NCBI GenBank assembly: GCA_900554215.1
Contig: USGG01000061.1
Location: 1-12,069, forward strand
DNA length: 12,069 bases
DNA from: an uncultured Megasphaera sp.
GTDB lineage: Bacteria; Bacillota; Negativicutes; Veillonellales; Megasphaeraceae
Direction: 5' to 3'
Shown here: in pieces, positions 7,203 through 12,069 of the stretch
Layout of the letters: each line of letters starts with the position of its first letter
How positions within the stretch are numbered: position 1 is the first letter of the stretch
Translations under genes and position numbers: made by a program
Notes under the pieces: model-generated
Database searches by the model: none
What the model was told of the DNA's origin: nothing
The model's input: the letters and a program-made list of their open reading frames with translations, nothing else

Positions 7203-8435
7203 TTGCCAACACATGAACAACTGGCCGTCTATGCCAATATCCTGCTGACAAAAGGCCTGAACCTGCAGAAAGGCCAGATTCTTGTCATCAACGCCCCTGT
7301 CGAATCGAGCGCCTTCGTGACGATTTTAACCAAGGAAGCCTATACCTGCGGCGCGTCGCAGGTCGTATGCAACTGGCGCTGCGACGACACGACCCGTCTG
7401 CGCTATGAATACGAATCGCAGGAACAATTTGAAACGTTCCCCGACTGGCGGCGCGAATTCAGCTTATCCTATTACCGCCAAAACGCCGCTTTTTTGAGCC
7501 TCATTTCGGCCAATCCCTACCTCATGAGCGGCATCGACACGAAGAAGATCTTTGCCTGGCAGAAAGCGCAGAATGAAGCCTTAAAAGAATATATCGACGG
7601 CATGATGGCCTCCAAGACGACGTGGCTCGTCGCCGCCGTTCCCAGCAAGGGTTGGGCGTCCATACTATATCCCGGCTTAGAAGACGACGCAGCCTGCGAC
7701 GCATTGTGGAACCAGATTCTCCAGTCGTCCCGCGCCGACGGGGCTGATCCCCTGGCAGCTTGGGACGCTCATCTCGCCAACTTAGCAGCCCGTCGTCAGT
7801 GGATGACGGAGCAGCATTTCACCGCCCTGCACTACACGAACTCCCTCGGCACGGACCTGACGATCCGCCTTCCGGAAAACCATATCTGGCAGGGAGGCGC
7901 GGAAACATCTGCCAGCGGCATTTCCTTCAACGCCAATATCCCGACGGAAGAAATCTACACCGCTCCCCGCGCTGACGGCGTAGACGGCGTCGTGTACAGC
8001 ACGAAGCCTCTCGTCTACAACGGCAACGTCATCGACACGTTCCACCTCGTATTCAAAGACGGAAAGGTCGTCGAAGCCCATGCCGAAACAGGCGACGATG
8101 TTCTGCAGAAGCTCGTCGCCATTGATGAAGGAGCAAGCCGTCTCGGAGAAGTTGCCCTCATTCCCTACCATTCGCCCATTTCCCTGTCGAATATCCTCTT
8201 CTACGAAACCCTATTCGACGAAAATGCATCGTGCCACCTAGCTCTCGGCGCGTCCTATCCGACCTGCCTTGCCGGCGGAGCGGAAATGACGAAGGAAGAA
8301 ACGGAACAGGCCGGACTGAATGATTCCATGATTCACGTCGATTTCATGGTCGGCTCGCCGGATCTGTCCATTACGGGCATCAAAGCCGACGGCAGCAAAG
8401 TACCTGTCTTTCTGCACGGCGACTGGGCAGAATAA
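7203..8435 (+). CDS. M29 family metallo-aminopeptidase (AmpS/AmpT type)
   Basis: Cytoplasmic aminopeptidase of 410 residues, the usual length of peptidase family M29 (thermophilic aminopeptidase T, AmpS, PepS), which removes N-terminal residues from peptides. The two-metal site can be followed through the C-terminal half: E249/E250 (PTEEIYTAPR), E316 (RLGEVALIPY), E340 and H345 (FDENASCHLALG), H378 and D380 (MIHVDFMVGSPD). These positions agree closely with the Thermus enzyme as I remember it. The start is taken as TTG at 7203, because AAGGAG lies eight bases upstream; an in-frame GTG at 7194 overlaps that SD. The SD begins within the TAA of the upstream transporter gene, so the two are translated from one message. 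A link between peptide breakdown and export is possible but only inferred from adjacency. A 16-bp hairpin follows. Confidence 0.93.
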   Translation: MPTHEQLAVYANILLTKGLNLQKGQILVINAPVESSAFVTILTKEAYTCGASQVVCNWRCDDTTRLRYEYESQEQFETFPDWRREFSLSYYRQNAAFLSLISANPYLMSGIDTKKIFAWQKAQNEALKEYIDGMMASKTTWLVAAVPSKGWASILYPGLEDDAACDALWNQILQSSRADGADPLAAWDAHLANLAARRQWMTEQHFTALHYTNSLGTDLTIRLPENHIWQGGAETSASGISFNANIPTEEIYTAPRADGVDGVVYSTKPLVYNGNVIDTFHLVFKDGKVVEAHAETGDDVLQKLVAIDEGASRLGEVALIPYHSPISLSNILFYETLFDENASCHLALGASYPTCLAGGAEMTKEETEQAGLNDSMIHVDFMVGSPDLSITGIKADGSKVPVFLHGDWAE

Positions 8436-8464
8436 GGGCCCACGCCGCCTGCCTGCATCAGCGT

Positions 8465-8506
8465 AAATCCCCTCGTTACCTGTCCCTATCGGTAACGAGG
8501 GGATTT
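8465..8506 (+). terminator. Hairpin terminator after the aminopeptidase gene
   Basis: AAATCCCCTCGTTACC (8465-8480) and GGTAACGAGGGGATTT (8491-8506) form a perfect 16-bp stem with a 10-base loop, 29 bases after the aminopeptidase stop. The plus-strand tail (GTATATT) has few T residues after the stem, but the stem itself ends in A3/T3. It is the likely end of the transporter-aminopeptidase transcript. Confidence 0.75.
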
Positions 8507-8520
8507 GTATATTCCAATGC

Positions 8521-8568
8521 AAAAAAGCTCCCTTACGGCAGATGACCGTGCCGTCCTCGCAAGGGAGC
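8521..8568 (-). terminator. Rho-independent terminator of the membrane-protein operon
   Basis: On the minus strand GCTCCCTT pairs with AAGGGAGC and is followed directly by T6. Inside it, ACGGCA pairs with TGCCGT around an 8-base loop. A 6-base one-sided bulge (GCGAGG) lies between the outer and inner stems. It starts 24 bases after the stop of the membrane-protein gene and ends the minus-strand operon; together with the hairpin at 8465-8506 it separates two convergent units. Confidence 0.9.
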
Positions 8569-8592
8569 ATATAGGAAATTCCCGGTATGTTC

Positions 8593-9486
8593 TTACCCTC
8601 TGTAGGAAAGATTATTCGATTCCACTTCGTCGGGAGCCGTCCTGACATGGCCTTCTACAACCGTTCCGTCCTCTTTGATATACGGCCGGACCGTCACCGT
8701 AGGCTCATCGGCATAGGGATTTATATAAGAGGAATGGTTGACGTGAGCCCCATGAACGGCGTCATAGGACACTCCGGCGCTGGGATATACGCCGGGATGC
8801 ACGGTAATGCCGCTGTGAACGGTATCAGGGTATATAGGAGGCCGTACGATGATGCCATCGTGAACGACGTCAGGAGCGGCCGCAGTTCCCGGATATACAG
8901 CAGGACGGACTACGACGCCGCTGTGGACGACGTCGGGGGACGGCGCAGCGTCAGGATATACGTCGGGACTTACGACTACGTCGCCGTGAACAACGGGGAT
9001 TTTTAAGAAGGGCAAGACAAAAGCGACGACCAGCAGCGGCATCAAGCCCATAATGCCGAAGGCCTGCTTCGTCGTATAGCCCATTCGATACAGCCATTTT
9101 AATATGACATGCAGCACGAGGACTGCCGCCGCAGCCAAGGCATACGCCTCATAGCCGAGAAGACCTATATGGGACGCGCCAAAGGCGGCGAGAAGGCCGT
9201 ACACGTAAGCCCCGGCCAAAATGGCGTATATATTTCGGATGATAAACCGTATGCGCATCACAAAAAATACGACGGCCAGTATAAAGGCCACAGGAGCCAA
9301 AAAGGGAAATAGGACGCACAGCCCACCGATCATCACGGCCAGGACGACGATCATCTTCAGTACCTGAAAGGACGTGACCAAAAAGAAGGCCAAGGCGGCG
9401 CCTGCCGCAAACAGCGGCGACGTGCCGGCCAGGACGAGAGCGATAAAATACAATGCTAAAAAGCCTGCGTGCATCGTCTTGTTCAC
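8593..9486 (-). CDS. Polytopic membrane protein with tandem-repeat C-terminal tail, function unknown
   Basis: A 297-residue protein I cannot assign to a named family. Residues 7-163 are mostly hydrophobic, with about five or six probable membrane segments (near 8-38, 44-77, 86-103, 108-128 and 145-162). Basic residues near 78-84 (MRIRFIIR) and 130-140 suggest loops on the cytoplasmic side. Residues 165-262 are a hydrophilic tail of repeats with core V-H-x-G-[VI]-x-V-x-P-x-[VI]-Y-P. The last 30 residues carry KEDGTVVEGHVRTAPDE followed by NNLSYRG. That resembles a short DGT.V..H.RT.PD....NN.S motif I recall from the ends of many bacterial envelope proteins. The start is GTG at 9486, with AGGAGG seven bases upstream. 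It begins 20 bases after the regulator gene stop and is surely co-transcribed with it; a terminator follows. Which side of the membrane the tail faces is not known. Confidence 0.8.
   Translation of the reverse strand: MNKTMHAGFLALYFIALVLAGTSPLFAAGAALAFFLVTSFQVLKMIVVLAVMIGGLCVLFPFLAPVAFILAVVFFVMRIRFIIRNIYAILAGAYVYGLLAAFGASHIGLLGYEAYALAAAAVLVLHVILKWLYRMGYTTKQAFGIMGLMPLLVVAFVLPFLKIPVVHGDVVVSPDVYPDAAPSPDVVHSGVVVRPAVYPGTAAAPDVVHDGIIVRPPIYPDTVHSGITVHPGVYPSAGVSYDAVHGAHVNHSSYINPYADEPTVTVRPYIKEDGTVVEGHVRTAPDEVESNNLSYRG
8761..8994 (-). repeat. Tandem repeats of about 21 codons in the membrane-protein tail
   Basis: The codons for residues 165-242 hold four tandem units: 165-185, 186-206, a shortened 15-residue unit at 207-221, and 222-242. 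Each begins [VAT]VHxG and ends near YP plus an A/S/P/D-rich linker. A fifth, decayed unit (AVHGAHVNHSSY) follows at 243-262. The DNA repeats are diverged rather than identical, so the array is old or under selection at the protein level. It is coding, not a CRISPR array. Confidence 0.75.
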
Positions 9487-9506
9487 AGTCGTTCCTCCTG
9501 ACGGAA

Positions 9507-10979
9507 TTACGCGTCTTCGTACAAATCAATCGTCCGTTCTACAAATCCCTTATACTGTTCGTACTTCTGCCGGATGTCCGTGTAAGCATAATGGTGGTAC
9601 ATGGGCATCTGCTTCACCTGCCTGAAAAAAGTATGGAAGCATTCGACCAATTTTTTATTCGCTACGACGTAAAACGGGCATACCGACTCGCGAATATACT
9701 GAGGATTCTTCTTAAAAAAAGCAGCCGTATAATTGGAATAAAAGGACAAATTCATCACCTGATATTCCGACATTTCCATGGAAGCCTGAATGACGCCTAC
9801 GGTGATTTTCGGATTTTTTTCCATAATATCCAGCGCATGCTGCAGATGCATCTTGCGATACGGCGCCTTCATCTTGAATTCCTTATCGGTAAAAAACATA
9901 TATCCCGTTTCGATATAACGGATAATCGACGTCATCGGCAGCATAAATTCCACTTCGCCCGAGGCCATCATTTCATCCCACATGATCTGCAGCTGTCCAA
10001 TCTGCCTCGTCACCTGCTTCGACGCCTTGATTTCCGTCAAAAATTCAGAAACGGCCTGCGGCGGCAGAAGGAAATCGACGCCGTTTGTCAGGAAAAAGAA
10101 ATATTTGTCAGACGAATAAAAGGCCGTCCGAAACCCGATATCCTCGATTCCCAAGGTTTTCACCGGGGCCAGCGCCGCCTGCTGGTTGGCAAAGCCGACG
10201 TAAAATCGGTTATAAATATCCTGCACCAGGGCCGCGTCGGAAATATAGGTACAAATACCGATACTGCGCTCTCCCTGCAGGGAATATTGAATAACGAACT
10301 CATTTTCCATGATGATCGTATTGCCCTGCTTTAAGACGTCGGAATGATACAGCTTAAACTCGTAATTCAGGTATTTTCCCAGAATAATATACAGCTGCTC
10401 CGTATATTTCGTATCGCGGGACAACTTTTCCAAATCGATGCCGACGTGAATCGTAATGTGCGGCGCCGTCTCATTGGGAAATTCCAAAAATTTCCAGAAA
10501 TCAATGTCCAGCAGCGTACAGAAATCGCCTAAAATCAGCAGGTTGCTTCCCTCTTTGGCGTTCTGCACCTTTTCCTTAAATACTGTATTCATAAATAGAA
10601 AGGCATCGTGATTCCCCGTAATGACCTTCGCCGGCACGGCAGCTTCCTGACGGTGGCGGCCGTGATGCTTCATGGAAAACCGATAGGAGGCGCTTAACTG
10701 CTGCAATATTTCAAACTCCGCCGTTTCTCGCGTCACAGGGACAGCAAACAATGTACTCAGTTCGTCAATCTGCCCGTTGGTTATGACTGATTCGGCAAAG
10801 CACTTAGCCAGTTTTTCATTGATCTGCTCGATATATTTCGTCGCCGGCAATTTTACGCCGTTCACCCACTTGCTGATATAGGACACGTCGTATCCCGTTA
10901 TATTCGCCAAGACTAAATTCTTCGTTTCCGTTATCGTAATCAGTTTTTTCAATATCACTGCATATTCTTCAGATACCAA
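9507..10979 (-). CDS. Large HTH-type putative transcriptional regulator, effector domain unknown
   Basis: A 490-residue soluble protein with no membrane segment or signal peptide. The N-terminal 60 residues look like a Cro/C1-type helix-turn-helix: TGYDVSYISKWVNGVKLPA at about 28-46 has the spacing of the turn and recognition helix seen in XRE-type proteins. About 430 residues follow that I cannot place. One stretch (LLILGDFCTLLDIDFW near 147-162, HITIHVGIDLE near 174-184, then LYHSDVLKQGNTIIMENEFV near 210-229) has a loose resemblance in order to PLD-like effector domains of some XRE regulators. This is a weak impression only. The start is TTG at 10979, with GAGGGGG seven bases upstream and no better candidate. 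The gene seems more AT-rich than its neighbours. Its promoter lies among inverted repeats, so autoregulation is likely, and the membrane protein gene is 20 bases downstream. Confidence 0.8.
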   Translation of the reverse strand: MVSEEYAVILKKLITITETKNLVLANITGYDVSYISKWVNGVKLPATKYIEQINEKLAKCFAESVITNGQIDELSTLFAVPVTRETAEFEILQQLSASYRFSMKHHGRHRQEAAVPAKVITGNHDAFLFMNTVFKEKVQNAKEGSNLLILGDFCTLLDIDFWKFLEFPNETAPHITIHVGIDLEKLSRDTKYTEQLYIILGKYLNYEFKLYHSDVLKQGNTIIMENEFVIQYSLQGERSIGICTYISDAALVQDIYNRFYVGFANQQAALAPVKTLGIEDIGFRTAFYSSDKYFFFLTNGVDFLLPPQAVSEFLTEIKASKQVTRQIGQLQIMWDEMMASGEVEFMLPMTSIIRYIETGYMFFTDKEFKMKAPYRKMHLQHALDIMEKNPKITVGVIQASMEMSEYQVMNLSFYSNYTAAFFKKNPQYIRESVCPFYVVANKKLVECFHTFFRQVKQMPMYHHYAYTDIRQKYEQYKGFVERTIDLYEDA

Positions 10980-10995
10980 GCAAATACCCCCTCGT

Positions 10996-11073
10996 TATGG
11001 CATATTGCTATGCTACCATGTTTTTCATAGCATGACAAGAATGAAGGGTATGCCATGAGGAATAGTTATGCAT
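10996..11073. promoter_or_regulatory. Putative operator: nested inverted repeats over the promoter
   Basis: Two perfect inverted repeats surround the promoter. The outer arms are ATGGCATA (10997-11004, at the expected start site) and TATGCCAT (11049-11056, upstream of the -35). The inner arms are TGCTATG (11006-11012, over the -10) and CATAGCA (11026-11032, abutting the -35). All share a TATG/CATA core, and another ATGCAT lies at 11068-11073. Binding here would block RNA polymerase, which fits autoregulation by the HTH protein; this is inferred. Confidence 0.6.
11010..11038 (-). promoter_or_regulatory. Promoter of the regulator/membrane-protein operon
   Basis: On the minus strand TTGTCA (11033-11038) and TAGCAT (11010-11015) are 17 bases apart, and TGG directly before the -10 makes it an extended -10. 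Transcription would start near 11003, giving a leader of about 24 bases to the TTG start. Confidence 0.7.
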
Positions 11074-11088
11074 TCTTTCTGAAATCCC

Positions 11089-11137
11089 AAAATCGCCGGA
11101 CACATGCAGTAATTTACTGCGTATATCCGGCGATTTT
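11089..11137 (-). terminator. Terminator hairpin after the flavoprotein gene (probably bidirectional)
   Basis: AAAATCGCCGGA (11089-11100) and TCCGGCGATTTT (11126-11137) form a perfect 12-bp stem. Inside, after a partly paired internal loop, GCAGTA/TACTGC closes a 3-base loop. The A4/T4 ends give it terminator character on both strands. On the minus strand it lies 65 bases after the flavoprotein stop. Bases 11138-11202 between it and the stop are AT-rich and hold no gene. Confidence 0.85.
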
Positions 11138-11202
11138 ATAGTTCCATATTTATTTATTATTAAGAAACTTTATGAGAAAATGAATTTCTTTCATAATCTC
11201 TT

Positions 11203-12069
11203 TTACTGGCAGTTAGCCATCAGGTGCTTCGCCTTGATGTACTGGTCGATGCCGGCGGCAACCTTCTTCCCTTCGCGCATGGCCAATACGACTGTTGCCG
11301 GTTTATGGACGATGTCGCCGGCGGCGAATACGCCGGTCTGGCTGGTCATGCCGTACGGTTCGTCCTTCGTGAAGATGTAGCCGTCACCGTTCATGTCGAC
11401 GCTGAACTGGCGCATGCAGTCCAATTCTGGCCGGTTGCCGATAGCGACGATGATTTTATTAGCCGGCACGACGCCGAATTCTCCTGTCGGCACCATCGTG
11501 GCGTCTTCCAAAATCTGCTGTTTTTCGTACTGCAGGCCTTCTACATGATCCTGACCTACGACGGCCTTCGGAGCCGAGTAGAATTTAAAGGCGACGCCGT
11601 CAGCCTTCGCAGCTTCATATTCCGAGGGCAGGCACTTCATGTTCTTTTCTGCGCGGCGGTATACAATAGTGACGTTGGCTTTCAGGCGCAGGGCCGTGCG
11701 GGCCGCGTCGATAGCCACGTTGCCGGCGCCTACGACGATGACGTCGTCTCCGGGCTGAATCGGCAGGTCTTCCTGCTTCGCCTGGCCAAGCTGTACCTGC
11801 TGAACCTGGGTCAGGAAATGCTGCGCGTCGACGACGCCGTCGACCGTATCGTTTTCAACGCCCAAATTCCAGCCTACAGGCGCGCCGGTAGCGATGAAGA
11901 CGGCTTCATATCCTTCGGCAAACAAGTCGCTGATTTGCTTGTCCGCGCCGATTTTCGTATTGAATTGGAAGACGGCGCCCAGCTGCTGCAGGTATTCCAT
12001 TTCCCGGTATACGTGCTTTTTATGCAAACGGAACGAAGGAATGCCGAACATGAGCATACCGCCCGGCTC
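11203..12069 (-). CDS. Glutamate synthase small-chain-type NAD(P)/FAD oxidoreductase (partial, 5' end outside window)
   Basis: C-terminal 288 residues of a flavoprotein of the GltD family. These pass electrons from NAD(P)H through FAD to a partner, in glutamate synthase to the large subunit making glutamate from glutamine and 2-oxoglutarate. The visible part begins EPGGMLMFGIPSFRL, the conserved GltD segment after the first FAD-binding fold. The NAD(P)-binding fold has VVGAGNVAIDAARTALR and VTIVYRRAEKNM, and TGVFAAGDIVHKPATVVLA is the C-terminal FAD-binding motif. The reading frame is open to the window edge, so the ATG at 12057 is internal and the start is missing. Whether it is true GltD, a homotetrameric GltA-type enzyme, an NfnB-like subunit or another member depends on the missing N-terminus and neighbours. 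The ATTATGAAAG stretch after its stop is not a further gene; a strong hairpin ends the transcript. Confidence 0.9.
   Translation of the reverse strand, partial: EPGGMLMFGIPSFRLHKKHVYREMEYLQQLGAVFQFNTKIGADKQISDLFAEGYEAVFIATGAPVGWNLGVENDTVDGVVDAQHFLTQVQQVQLGQAKQEDLPIQPGDDVIVVGAGNVAIDAARTALRLKANVTIVYRRAEKNMKCLPSEYEAAKADGVAFKFYSAPKAVVGQDHVEGLQYEKQQILEDATMVPTGEFGVVPANKIIVAIGNRPELDCMRQFSVDMNGDGYIFTKDEPYGMTSQTGVFAAGDIVHKPATVVLAMREGKKVAAGIDQYIKAKHLMANCQ

Noticed and set aside
8761..8994. Periodic DNA that could be taken for a CRISPR-like array
   Set aside because: The units are imperfect, about 63 bases long without unique spacers, and lie in frame within a coding sequence where they give protein repeats.
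9453..10334. Open frame of 293 codons on the plus strand opposite the regulator gene
   Set aside because: Composition rich in H, R, F and Q is typical of an antisense shadow. The minus-strand frame is longer, has an SD and promoter, and fits the operon layout.
11170..11196. AT-rich hairpin (TTATGA/TCATAA) just after the flavoprotein stop
   Set aside because: Weak, bulged and AT-only; the GC-rich hairpin at 11089-11137 is a much better terminator.

Overview
The window looks like chromosomal DNA of a Negativicutes bacterium, most probably Megasphaera or a close relative. This is inferred from moderately GC-rich genes (many GTC, GAC and GGC codons) separated by AT-rich gaps with strong Shine-Dalgarno (SD) sites, from a dnaG-rpoD pair of Firmicutes type, and from a primary sigma factor with a lysine-rich N-terminus. 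No gene tree could be run, so the genus is a guess. No insertion sequence, integrase, phage gene or CRISPR array was seen.

Left part (1-3548). A CAU-anticodon tRNA, probably the tRNA-Ile2 that reads AUA, lies on the minus strand behind its own near-consensus promoter. Upstream of it, also on the minus strand, are dnaG (primase) and rpoD (primary sigma factor). They are 20 bases apart and probably one operon, read from a promoter in the AT-rich gap at 3281-3548. The same gap carries plus-strand promoter elements for the next gene.

Centre (3549-8506), all plus strand: an RluA-type pseudouridine synthase, class II fructose-bisphosphate aldolase, ribosomal protein S20 with its own promoter and a UUG start, a terminator, a MATE-type exporter, and an M29 metallo-aminopeptidase tightly coupled to the exporter. 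Two hairpins at 8465-8568 close off this block and the convergent minus-strand block.

Right part (8521-12069), all minus strand: an unfamiliar two-gene unit of a 490-residue HTH-type DNA-binding protein followed 20 bases later by a polytopic membrane protein. The membrane protein's tail carries about four tandem repeats of roughly 21 residues and a C-terminal DGT...H.RT.PD...NN.S motif. The unit is read from a promoter set among nested inverted repeats that look like an autoregulatory operator. Beyond a strong hairpin lies the 3' part of a glutamate-synthase-small-chain-type flavoprotein that runs off the window.

Most of the window is housekeeping: replication and transcription initiation, translation, glycolysis, peptide turnover. 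The regulator plus repeat membrane protein is the only part that may be an undescribed system, and its function cannot be read from the sequence. Five of the ten protein genes appear to start with GTG or TTG; the start of the partial gene is outside the window.
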